DNA of 38,285 nt from Candidatus Uhrbacteria bacterium GW2011_GWF2_39_13 (GTDB lineage: Bacteria; Patescibacteriota; Patescibacteriia; UBA9934; GWF2-40-263). Position numbers and translations under genes: made by a program. The notes under the pieces were generated by a model that saw nothing but the letters and a program-made list of their open reading frames with translations, ran no database searches and was not told where the DNA came from. Shown piece by piece: positions 9,304 through 18,602 of the stretch; positions within the stretch are counted from its first letter, which is position 1, and every line of letters starts with the position of its first letter. The stretch spans positions 1 to 38,285 of the forward strand of contig LBWG01000017.1 of the NCBI GenBank assembly GCA_000993535.1. The letters run 5' to 3'.

Positions 9304-10779
9304 ATGAGAGTTGCACTTATACAGGCAAGGATTACTGACGCAAATACATTCCTTACCCCTTTGGGATTATTGTATATTGCCGCATATCTTCGCAGGCAGG
9401 AACATCAGGTAATAGTTCTTGATCAGGACTGTGACGTAAATGACCCTATGCCGCTGCTTTCTAATTTTCAGCCGGAAGTGATAGGTTTTTCCGTAATGAC
9501 CACCTATTACAGAAGAACTGACCGGATGATAAGAAAAATCAGAAAAGAATTGCCGGGCGCCGTAATCTGCGCGGGAGGAATACATCCCAGCGCGCTGCCT
9601 GAAAGGACAGTTCAGGAACTTGGCGGCGGACTTGATTTCATCATAAGAGGCGAAGGAGAGCTGACTCTTACCGAAGTCTTGAGAAGAATGGAAGCGGGAG
9701 AAGATATCCATACCGTCAGGGGAACTTATTTTTATCAGAACGCCAAACTAACCGATAACGGACGGGCAGAGGCATGCCCGAACCTTGATCTGCTGCCGTT
9801 TCCAGCAAGAGATTTGCTGGATATGTCCAAATACATGACCTACCCCGGTTTCATAAAAGGCATACCTCTGGAAAAAACAACAAATCTAATATCAAGCAGA
9901 GGCTGTCCCGCCCAGTGTATCTATTGCGGCAATCAGGTATTGTTTGACAGAAACATCAGAAAGCGTTCCGCCGATAATGTCATCGGTGAAATCGAAAGTC
10001 TCGTCGAAAATTACAATATCGGCGGTTTTGGTTTTTCGGATGATAATTTTATGGCCGACAGCAAGCGGGTTGTTGAATTCTGTGAAAAACTTATAGACAA
10101 AAAATGGAACTTGAAATGGGTATGCAGCACAAGGGCTCTGAATATAAAGGAAGATCTTACGAGATTGATGTACAGGGCCGGATGCCGTCAATATGAGATA
10201 GGCGTTGAATCCGGTAGCGATAAGATACTTAAATATATGAAAAAAGGTCTCACAACAGAACAGATTGCCGAAGGATATGACATAGCAAAGAAAAACGGCA
10301 TGAGGCGCATGGCGTCTTTTATCATAGGCTTCCCTACTGAAACGGAAGAGGACATAAAACTCACTGAGAAGTTCGCAAAAAAAATAAAACCTGATTTCGC
10401 CTCCTTCTTTTTCCTTACCCCCTACCCGGGAACAGAACTTTACTCAATGGCACTGAAAAACGGCTGGATACCGGAGAAACACGAATTCGGAGAAGACTGG
10501 ACAATCCGCCAGGCGGAAGAGCCGCTGATGGCAATTGAATTCACGCCGAAGCAGCTGAAGTTTTTCAGGGCGCACCTTCAGAACGCTTTCTTCTGGAAAA
10601 ACTTCTTTTCAGGTATCAACATACCGTTTTATTCCCTTATGGCGTGGTCACTGCTTGTGAATCCCAAAATACTTTTTAAGTCAGTCTTCCAGGTCATAAA
10701 GACCCGCAGATTCGACTACCTTGCAGAAAGCGCATTAGCCGCATACAGATATAAAATCGAGAAATGCGGGCGCAAATAG
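9304..10779 (+). CDS. B12-binding-domain radical SAM protein (BchE-like architecture)
   Basis: AGGIHPSALPERTVQELGGGLDFIIRGEGE; SSRGCPAQCIYCGNQ; ASFIIGFPTET. Confidence 0.9.
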   Translation: MRVALIQARITDANTFLTPLGLLYIAAYLRRQEHQVIVLDQDCDVNDPMPLLSNFQPEVIGFSVMTTYYRRTDRMIRKIRKELPGAVICAGGIHPSALPERTVQELGGGLDFIIRGEGELTLTEVLRRMEAGEDIHTVRGTYFYQNAKLTDNGRAEACPNLDLLPFPARDLLDMSKYMTYPGFIKGIPLEKTTNLISSRGCPAQCIYCGNQVLFDRNIRKRSADNVIGEIESLVENYNIGGFGFSDDNFMADSKRVVEFCEKLIDKKWNLKWVCSTRALNIKEDLTRLMYRAGCRQYEIGVESGSDKILKYMKKGLTTEQIAEGYDIAKKNGMRRMASFIIGFPTETEEDIKLTEKFAKKIKPDFASFFFLTPYPGTELYSMALKNGWIPEKHEFGEDWTIRQAEEPLMAIEFTPKQLKFFRAHLQNAFFWKNFFSGINIPFYSLMAWSLLVNPKILFKSVFQVIKTRRFDYLAESALAAYRYKIEKCGRK

Positions 10780-10911
10780 AAATCAAATGAAAATAATAGC
10801 CGCGAATAAAAAAATACGGGAAAGCTGAACAATGAAAGCATATTCTGCCGCATAAAACTTGGAAGGCGTATTCCCCTTTATTGCGAGTGGGAAATAACTT
10901 CTACGTGTAAC

Positions 10912-11838
10912 ATGAAATGCCCTTTCTGCAGCACCTCCAGAAGTCCCGGTTCTCATGAAAAGGATCTGGACACGGAGGACGCTTTAAATACAGTAAGACA
11001 ACTCGCTGAGATGGGAACACGCATAATACATTTTTCAGGAGGAGAACCGACTCTGCGTAAAGACCTCCAAGAAATCGCGGCTCACGCGACTGAATGCGGC
11101 ATGATTGTCTCAATGACGACAAACGGCTCAGCATCGGAAGCGCAAATGTCCAGATTACTTGATATTGATCTGATACGGGTAAGCATTGACGGTACTGAGA
11201 TCTTTCATGATGAACACAGACAGACGCCAGGGGCTTATGCAAAAGCAATAAACATTTTGAAATACTTGAAATCCAAAGGAAAGCATCCACAGATAACAAC
11301 CGTTTATACGGAAGATTCAAGATATGAAACACTGGCAGAGCTGGCAGAAACGGCACGTGATATCGGGGTAAACATTACTCTCAATGTGCAGGGTAGAAAT
11401 GTTAATATGGGGAAATCCGATGAGGATGGAGAACAAATAAATAAACTTCATTCGGAGTTTTTCCGCAAATATCTTGATGTCCTCACTACTCTCAAAAAAA
11501 AGTTTGGCAAGGTTATAACAGATTCCGAACCCATCCCGACTATAATAAAATATGGCGGACTGAATATTTTCGGATGCAGGGCCATGGATATTGCTGTCAC
11601 AATAAAGTCTGACGGAGCCGTATCTCTCCCATGCAATGGCCTTGGAATAATAAGCGAAAAAGGCGTATTGAAGGATATCTATTACAGCGACAAAGCATAT
11701 GAAATCAGAAAAATGCAGGGTAAATACCCAATCTGCAAAGGATGTTATATCAAATGCATGTGCTCGGCAAGCGCCATGTTGAAATTTTCCGGGCTCTATG
11801 GAATTATAAATTCATACATAAAAAATATATTAAAGTGA
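10912..11838 (+). CDS. Radical SAM protein with SPASM-like C-terminus; N-terminal start unresolved (frame open from 10810)
   Basis: The ORF-track ATG lies inside the Fe-S motif. In-frame upstream sequence reads ...GRRIPLYCEWEITSTCNMKCPFC, so the true N-terminus is upstream. Confidence 0.85.
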   Translation: MKCPFCSTSRSPGSHEKDLDTEDALNTVRQLAEMGTRIIHFSGGEPTLRKDLQEIAAHATECGMIVSMTTNGSASEAQMSRLLDIDLIRVSIDGTEIFHDEHRQTPGAYAKAINILKYLKSKGKHPQITTVYTEDSRYETLAELAETARDIGVNITLNVQGRNVNMGKSDEDGEQINKLHSEFFRKYLDVLTTLKKKFGKVITDSEPIPTIIKYGGLNIFGCRAMDIAVTIKSDGAVSLPCNGLGIISEKGVLKDIYYSDKAYEIRKMQGKYPICKGCYIKCMCSASAMLKFSGLYGIINSYIKNILK

Positions 11839-11846
11839 GATGCTTC

Positions 11847-12899
11847 ATGAAAGGCAGAATCAAAACAATAATCAACGCCAGAAAAGCAGCATTAAAACTG
11901 CTGGAATGTAAATTGACCGGGCGCCGCATACCGGTAAGAGTCAGTCTGCTTATAACCAAATACTGCAATCTCAGATGTTTTTACTGTTACGCTAAAGACA
12001 CACTGGATAATAAAGACATTAAAGAACCATCTCTTGATGATCTTAAAAACATAGTTGATCAGATATATGATTGCGGGTGTCGCTGGATCAATATACTCGG
12101 CGGCGAACCCCTGATAAGAAACGATGCCGGGGAATTCATTGACTATGCTCACAATAAAGGCATGCTTCTGGAAATCACAACCAATGGTTTCTTCATACGG
12201 CAGAAAATAGAAGCACTGAAGAAGGTCGATCATCTCTGTGTAAGTCTTGACGGCGACAAGGAAGCCAATGACAAAAGCAGAGGCAAGGATTCCTTTGAAA
12301 AAATCATTGATGGAATAAAATTTGCCGTCGAAAACGGTCTGCGCGTCAGAGTACATGCCACATTATGTAAGCGGACAATGGCAGAAAAATCACTGAGTTT
12401 TCTTTCGGACTTCTGTAAAAGCTACAATATAAAATTCAATTATTCCGAAAACGGTTTGCCGGGAATTGAAGAACTTGACCCCGATTTTCTGCTGACTGAA
12501 GAAGAAACCCTTAATTTTTACAAACAATACAGGAAACTTAAAAAACAGGGGTATCCTATTGTGAGTTCAGATGTCGCCGTCGATTATGTTGCCCAATGGC
12601 CCCTGAAAAATATTACCACGATTTACCGCAAGGATCTTCCGGAAATAAAATCCGACACTTACTACCCCTGTATGCTGGGACGAAACCAGTGCTTCATAAG
12701 CAGTAACGGAGATGTTTATCCCTGCACAAAAAAATGGGGTTATGGGAAAAATATTTATGAAGTCGGCTTCAAGGAAGCATGGGAATATCTTGCAGGCCTC
12801 GACTGTGTCGCCTGTAAAGAACTCGGAACTATAGAACAGAGCGTAATCCTCGGCCTGAATCCTAAAGCTATTTTGAATGCAATACTGAACTTCAGCTGA
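11847..12899 (+). CDS. Radical SAM/SPASM-like protein
   Basis: ITKYCNLRCFYCYAKD; ILGGEPL; SSNGDVYPCTKKWGYG...CVACKEL. ATG at 11847 preferred over 11742, which overlaps the upstream gene. Confidence 0.9.
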   Translation: MKGRIKTIINARKAALKLLECKLTGRRIPVRVSLLITKYCNLRCFYCYAKDTLDNKDIKEPSLDDLKNIVDQIYDCGCRWINILGGEPLIRNDAGEFIDYAHNKGMLLEITTNGFFIRQKIEALKKVDHLCVSLDGDKEANDKSRGKDSFEKIIDGIKFAVENGLRVRVHATLCKRTMAEKSLSFLSDFCKSYNIKFNYSENGLPGIEELDPDFLLTEEETLNFYKQYRKLKKQGYPIVSSDVAVDYVAQWPLKNITTIYRKDLPEIKSDTYYPCMLGRNQCFISSNGDVYPCTKKWGYGKNIYEVGFKEAWEYLAGLDCVACKELGTIEQSVILGLNPKAILNAILNFS

Positions 12900-12909
12900 A
12901 AGAAAACTT

Positions 12910-13521
12910 ATGGTCTGCAAATACTGTATAGATGAAAAGGCGGCCTGTAAAATAAAGGTCGCCCGCATAGAAACAAAATGCAAGTATCATTGTTGCCCCG
13001 GACTGGTCTATTCCTACGACAAAATTGCGCCTGCGGGAATATGCAGAGAGCTTTTTTATTCCGTATATCCGGAATGTCTCTCCCTTCTTTACAGTGGAAA
13101 ACCACGCAAACTTCTGCCCAGAAAAAAAGGTATGACAAAAATAATGGCATCATGCCCGGCACCGGATGGCGTAAAAGTGGAAATATCTGTAAAAGATATC
13201 TTTCCCCCTCCCGTGAGAATTATCAAGGAAATCACAGAGGAAATATGTAAGTTTATTTACCGTCCTTTAGATGGACACTTCAGGAGAGTATTCATAAGAA
13301 TTATTGACAAAGGCAATGCCTGCCCTAAAAACTTTCTTCCCGGAAGCATTTTCGAATTTAATACTATTAAAAAAGATGAATTATGTCCTGCCGGTTTTGC
13401 CGCGATTTATCCATATATCAAAACATTCTACAGCACTCATAAGGATGGCGAAATGCCGGAAATAAAAATACACTGTCCAGATTATGTCGGCGTTACTTAC
13501 GAAATAAAGGATATTAACTAA
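12910..13521 (+). CDS. Cys-rich protein with two tandem TIGR04076-like modules
   Basis: Module 1: CKIKVARIETKCKYHCCPGLVYSYDKIAPAGICRELFYSVYPECLSLLYSG...ASCPAPDGVKVEI. Module 2: RRVFIRIIDKGNACPKNFLPGSIFEFNTIKKDELCPAGFAAIYPYIKTFYS...IHCPDYVGVTYEI. Confidence 0.65.
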   Translation: MVCKYCIDEKAACKIKVARIETKCKYHCCPGLVYSYDKIAPAGICRELFYSVYPECLSLLYSGKPRKLLPRKKGMTKIMASCPAPDGVKVEISVKDIFPPPVRIIKEITEEICKFIYRPLDGHFRRVFIRIIDKGNACPKNFLPGSIFEFNTIKKDELCPAGFAAIYPYIKTFYSTHKDGEMPEIKIHCPDYVGVTYEIKDIN

Positions 13522-14009
13522 TGGGAGCTACCGATTTTTTTTGTCATTCATGCACGTGCGGTAGTTTCAAATTAAATGGAAACGGCACAGTCCGCGAAAT
13601 GAAGGATATTCTGCCGGAAAATATCTGCCCTCTGCTTTTTCACAGCGTCTATGCTTACATACTCACTCTTGTAAACGGAGGCTGGATGAACTGGGTCGGA
13701 CACGAAACTCATGTTATCGTGAATTGCCCTTACACAAACGGTGTAGCTGTATATGTCAAAGGAAATAATGTACCGCATACTATTGAAATAGAATTGATTA
13801 AGACTGGAGTCTGTCCCAAGGCATATAAACTCGGACAAGCTTTTATTTTCAGCACAAGACCTGAAAATATGCTTTTAATGAGCATGATTGAAAAAGCATT
13901 TCCCGATATCCTGATTTTTTCCGAGGAAAACAAATGCCAATCCAAAACTTATCTTCATAATTTTGATAACCGTGAGATATCTTTTGAAATAGAATATACA
14001 GGCAGGTAA
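13521..14009 (+). CDS. Second Cys-rich TIGR04076-like protein
   Basis: FCHSCTCG...ENICPLLFHSVYAYILTLVNGGWMNWVGHETHVIVNCPYTNGVAVYVKG, then IEIELIKTGVCPKAYKLGQAFIFS. Start overlaps the previous stop (TAATG). Confidence 0.55.
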   Translation: MGATDFFCHSCTCGSFKLNGNGTVREMKDILPENICPLLFHSVYAYILTLVNGGWMNWVGHETHVIVNCPYTNGVAVYVKGNNVPHTIEIELIKTGVCPKAYKLGQAFIFSTRPENMLLMSMIEKAFPDILIFSEENKCQSKTYLHNFDNREISFEIEYTGR

Positions 14010-14013
14010 AATC

Positions 14014-14811
14014 ATGAACTACCACAATTTGCTGAATGCTAAAAGAGCGCTCATAACAGGTGCGTCACGGGGTGTGGGCAGAGCAACAGCACTGCTCTTC
14101 GGAAAGTACAAAATGAGACTGGGACTCATCGCACGCGATATTGAAAAGTTGAACGCCCTCGCTTCCGAAATCAATAGTACGGGCGGGGAAGCGTTTGCCA
14201 TCCAATGCGATCTATCTGAAACTGAATCCGTCAATCATGCGGCTTCATGTTTTCTGAAGCGCTTCGGAACTCCCGATTTTCTGATCAATAATGCGGGAAT
14301 CGCGGTAAGAGATTACTGGCGGAATATAGATATTTCGACAGAACTGAAAATTACGTCCGTAAACTATATAGCCCCTTTGCTTCTTATAAGATTTTTTCTT
14401 CCAGATATGCTTAAACAAAACAAAGGTCATATAATAAATATCAATTCGATTGCCAGTTATTATGCCGCTCCCTATCAGGGTGCTTACTGTGCGAGCAAAA
14501 GCGCACTTCTGGCATACAGCGAAAGCCTTGCTTATGAACTTGAAAAAACAAAAGTCAATATCAGTAATATATGTCCAGGCCCGATTGACACAGATTTTCT
14601 GAATGGTAAAAATTACGAGAAGTTCAGGAAAGATGCAGGAATAGTCAAAGCGGAACAGATAGCTGAAGCAATATTGAAAGTAATCGCTACTCCAGAAGAA
14701 ATGATTTTTATTTCTCCCGCATGGAAAGTGCTTGCTTTAAAAATTGCGAAGTTCAAGCCTTCTTTTTTTAGACGGATATTTGAGTTGAAAAACCTTTCTC
14801 CCGGGAAATGA
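14014..14811 (+). CDS. Short-chain dehydrogenase/reductase
   Basis: RALITGASRGVGRATALL; LINNAGIA; SIASYYAAPYQGAYCASKSALLAYSESLAYEL (YxxxK). Confidence 0.92.
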   Translation: MNYHNLLNAKRALITGASRGVGRATALLFGKYKMRLGLIARDIEKLNALASEINSTGGEAFAIQCDLSETESVNHAASCFLKRFGTPDFLINNAGIAVRDYWRNIDISTELKITSVNYIAPLLLIRFFLPDMLKQNKGHIININSIASYYAAPYQGAYCASKSALLAYSESLAYELEKTKVNISNICPGPIDTDFLNGKNYEKFRKDAGIVKAEQIAEAILKVIATPEEMIFISPAWKVLALKIAKFKPSFFRRIFELKNLSPGK

Positions 14812-15887
14812 AATACATGATTGAGATGATACAAGGTTATATAAATTATTTCATCAGGAAGCCAACGGCCCTCCCTAGAGCCATCTCTGGAATATTTGAT
14901 AGAGTAATTCTGAAAAAGCCGCACCTCAGAGTGGCGGAAGTCGCTACTACCTTTCTCTGCAACTCTAAGTGTGTCATGTGTTCATGTTCGGAATATTGCA
15001 ACACCGAGAAAGAAAAACAGAGAATGTCTCCTGAAGAATATAAGAAGCTGGCGGCGGAACTTGATGAAATTGGTTGTGTTTCAGTAAATATTACGGGTGG
15101 GGAAGCCCTTGTCAGAAAAGATATAGACGCGGTTATAAAGGCTTTCAATCCGTCAAACAAAATAGTCAATCTCATAACAAACGGGATACTTCTGGACAAA
15201 GAAAAAATCAAATACTATGCGTCTATCGGCATTGACAGTATCGTAGTCAGCCTTGAAAGCACAAACGCCGAAGAAAATGACCACATAAGAGGGCATGAAG
15301 GACACTTTGCAAAAGTAATGGACATCATAAATTGGACTGCTGAATTCAAGGTGAAATTAGGTCTGAGCCTTACAATCGGCGATTTCAATTTTGACAAAGT
15401 ATATGAAATGCTCGATTTCTGTAAAAAGCGGAAAGTTTTCCTCTGCCTTGCGCATGGCGGAAGCATTGGCAAATGGTCGGAAAACAAGTCGATATTTCTT
15501 GCGGAGAAAAATGCGGAAAAACTCCTGAAACTTATAAAACAGCACAAGGAAATGAAAATTGATTTCAGCGCCAATCTGGGACTGAAGCCCGGCTGTCCGG
15601 CAATTCTCGAGAAAATATATGTCACGCCCTATGGTGATATACTTCCATGTACTTTCATCCCTCTTTCATTCGGAAATCTCAGAAAAGAGCCTTTTAAAGT
15701 CATATGGGACAGAATGATAAAATTCCATAAGGAAAACGTTACATGCAGGACTTACTGTCTGAGGTCTTATAATAAAGATTTCATCACAAAGTTCCTCGAA
15801 CCTGTAAAATCTCTGCCACAGCCGGTTTGCATAAAAGACCATCCATATTTTAAGGAAACAGGAAAGAAAAATGTCAAATCTGAGTAA
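14808..15887 (+). CDS. Radical SAM protein with SPASM-like C-terminus
   Basis: TTFLCNSKCVMCSC; NITGGEALVRKD; CPAILEKIYVTPYGDILPCTFIPLSFGNL. Confidence 0.9.
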   Translation: MKYMIEMIQGYINYFIRKPTALPRAISGIFDRVILKKPHLRVAEVATTFLCNSKCVMCSCSEYCNTEKEKQRMSPEEYKKLAAELDEIGCVSVNITGGEALVRKDIDAVIKAFNPSNKIVNLITNGILLDKEKIKYYASIGIDSIVVSLESTNAEENDHIRGHEGHFAKVMDIINWTAEFKVKLGLSLTIGDFNFDKVYEMLDFCKKRKVFLCLAHGGSIGKWSENKSIFLAEKNAEKLLKLIKQHKEMKIDFSANLGLKPGCPAILEKIYVTPYGDILPCTFIPLSFGNLRKEPFKVIWDRMIKFHKENVTCRTYCLRSYNKDFITKFLEPVKSLPQPVCIKDHPYFKETGKKNVKSE

Positions 15888-16929
15888 AAAAATAATTGCC
15901 GGAATGAAAGTGTTCATACGCCGCTTCACGGGAAAACAGGCGCCGCTTGAAATAAACATTCATATAACTGACAAATGCAATCTGAAGTGCACCTACTGCT
16001 ATTCCAATTTTTATAAAAGACACAATGATGATATTTCACTGCATGACATAAAAAGGATTGTCGACAGTTTTTATGAAATGGGTGTAATTGAGGTTTCCCT
16101 GATAGGAGGAGAACCCTTTCTTCACCCCCAGTTTCCGGAAATAGTGGATTATGTCAAATCAAAAGGATTATTCTGTTCTGCTGTTACAAACGGTTACTTT
16201 GTCAGCAAACTCATTGATACAGCAAAGAAACTTGATATGATTTGCGTCAGCATTGACGGACTGAATGAAGTAAATGACCTTACCAGGGGCAACGGCAGTT
16301 TCAACAAAGCTATTGAAGCACTGGAAATCATGCAGAAAAATAATATAAACAGAAGCATCAGGGCCACGTTGCAGAAACATAATCTTCAGTACATTGAAGA
16401 TATGATGGATCTCGCAGTGAAATACGGCGCCATTCTTAATTTCGGACTGCTTTTTCCGCAAAGTTCAGAGAGCGGCGAAGTAAAAGTCGTGAGTAATGAA
16501 ACTCCTCCTGACGAGCTTTATAAAAACGCGTTGTCCCGGATAATAGAGTTGAAAAAGCGTTACCCGTCCAGATTTTTCAATTCAATTACGAATTTCACCA
16601 ATGCCCTCAATTGGCCGGTCAGCTATACGAAGTTTTTTCTCTTTGAAGATGAGTTGAAAAATATAACTAATTTCAAAGCTGTTCCATGTTACGGCGGCAG
16701 GACTTTTGCCACGATAGATACCGACGGCAGGATATATCCCTGTACTAATCTCATAGGTTATTATGACGCCCCTAATGTTCTGGAAATGGATGTAAAGGAA
16801 GCGTGGAATAAGATAAAAGACCACAAATGCAGCGCATGCTTCTATCTCTCCAGCGTAGAGAAAAATCTTGTTTCAAATTTCAATATTGATGCCATGCTGA
16901 ACCTTCTGAAAGTAAAAAGAATAAAATGA
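15871..16929 (+). CDS. Radical SAM/SPASM-like protein, paralog of the 11847 gene
   Basis: ITDKCNLKCTYCYSNF; LIGGEPF; ATIDTDGRIYPCTNLIGYYDAP...CSACFYL. Confidence 0.9.
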   Translation: MSNLSKKIIAGMKVFIRRFTGKQAPLEINIHITDKCNLKCTYCYSNFYKRHNDDISLHDIKRIVDSFYEMGVIEVSLIGGEPFLHPQFPEIVDYVKSKGLFCSAVTNGYFVSKLIDTAKKLDMICVSIDGLNEVNDLTRGNGSFNKAIEALEIMQKNNINRSIRATLQKHNLQYIEDMMDLAVKYGAILNFGLLFPQSSESGEVKVVSNETPPDELYKNALSRIIELKKRYPSRFFNSITNFTNALNWPVSYTKFFLFEDELKNITNFKAVPCYGGRTFATIDTDGRIYPCTNLIGYYDAPNVLEMDVKEAWNKIKDHKCSACFYLSSVEKNLVSNFNIDAMLNLLKVKRIK

Positions 16930-18585
16930 ACGTTATGCCTAAAACAATATCTATAATTTCAGTCATCATTTCTCTGACCCTTTTGTCCTTTTTGTTTGAT
17001 GGCGCTTTCACGTATATGTCAGGAGATGATGCTTATGCCATCACGGCAATAGAAAAAAAATATGATTCATCTCTGTATCATGATGATTTGCAAGTAGCAT
17101 CAATGGTAAAATCATATTTTACGGCTTATTACGAATGCCTGTATTTTTGGGGAAACCGGATCGGCATAAAATCGGCATGTATCATTTTTCAGCTTATCTC
17201 ACGCCTGCTCTTATATTCTTCATTACTTTTCCTTGGATATTCCCTTTTCAAATCCTTTAATATCGGATTACTCACAGCGTTTATGTTTATTACCCATAAA
17301 ACAGTGCTGGCCTGGGGCAATATTACCGCGACAACACTTCACCCTCAGTTTTTGGCGCTTCCTGTCCTGCTGTATGGTTTTGCTTTTCTTTTCCGGGGAA
17401 ACATGCTGACTTCCAGCATAATCATCGCGGCGTCCATTTACATACACGCCACAACCGCGATATGGGGCATGATAATTTTCCCGTTCTGCTGGCTTGCGCT
17501 GGAAGGCTACAAAAACATGAAAAAAAGCATAATATCCGCAAGCGCCGCAGTAATAATATTACTCCCCTTCGCGATGCTTTACTTCTCAATGTTTCCGGTT
17601 GGAAAAGGCATATATGATGTAAACCTTATTGAAGCCTTGGCCAGATGGCGGCTTGCCTATCATATTTTCCCCTCATACTGGCCAATATATCAGACATTGT
17701 TAAAAATCATTGACTTCTCCGGTTTTGCCGTATTTGGTTATATCGGTGTCCGGAATAACGCAAGGCTGCGCAATCTTCTAATCGCAATTATATCTGGCAC
17801 ATTGTTACTCTGGACAGCTGGATTTATCATGAGCGAAATACATTACACGCCTCTCATAAACAAACTTCAATTTATAAGAGCATCATTCATTGAATATATT
17901 TTATTATCAGTGTTTCTTGCAAACTACATATGGACAAAAATGTCTCAATCTTACTCTGAAAACAAATTTTCGAATTTGGCCCTGTATATATTTGCGTCAG
18001 TTTTTTTATGCCTGCCAGGAGTCGGGAAGATGCAATTCGCGGGCTTATTTCTTCTGACTGCAAACCTCTTTCTGAATCTCAAATATCTTGATAATCTTAT
18101 GAGTAGAATTTACAAGAACTTACTGTTCTGTTGTAAAAAGCTTGAAAAGCAACATGTTTCTAATCTTCTTTTCCTTGTCGTTCTTATTCTGATAACGATT
18201 ATTTTCTTTTCCGCAAACATAAAAACACTTGAACCCAAGCTGAAGGAGGCCGCTCTCTGGGCAAATTCCAATACAGCAAAACAAGATTTATTTATAACAC
18301 ATCCGACCCTTGCGGAAGGCTTCAGGTATTGGGCGAAGCGCCCGCAATTACCGGACTGGAAAGACGGCGGGATTGCAAACTATGATTATGCATACGGCGA
18401 AGCTTTATGGATTTACTCCGGGAATGGACGAAAGCCAGCTTGAAAAGGTGCGGGCGGAGGACATTATCCGCGCGGGAATTGCGGCAGAGGCCCGATATGC
18501 TTTGCTTCCTTTTTCAGAGGATTTTCTTGATAAGCGCATTGTCTTTAATAACGATAAATGGCTCATACTGGATTTAAAAAAGTAA
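16926..18585 (+). CDS. Polytopic membrane protein (possible glycosyltransferase/ligase-like), apparently frameshifted near 18404
   Basis: ORF 16926..18443 has many hydrophobic segments. A plausible C-terminus continues in the +1 frame (ORF 18310..18585: LYGFTPGMDESQLEKVRAEDIIRAGIAAEARYALLPF...). Confidence 0.6.
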
Positions 18586-18602
18586 TAAATGGATTTTTCT
18601 AA

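Noticed and set aside
12910-14009. RiPP precursor interpretation of the Cys-rich genes
   Set aside because: They are long (203 and 162 aa), lack a leader/core layout, and both show a folded-domain repeat pattern. Kept only as one possible role (protein substrate), not as a call.
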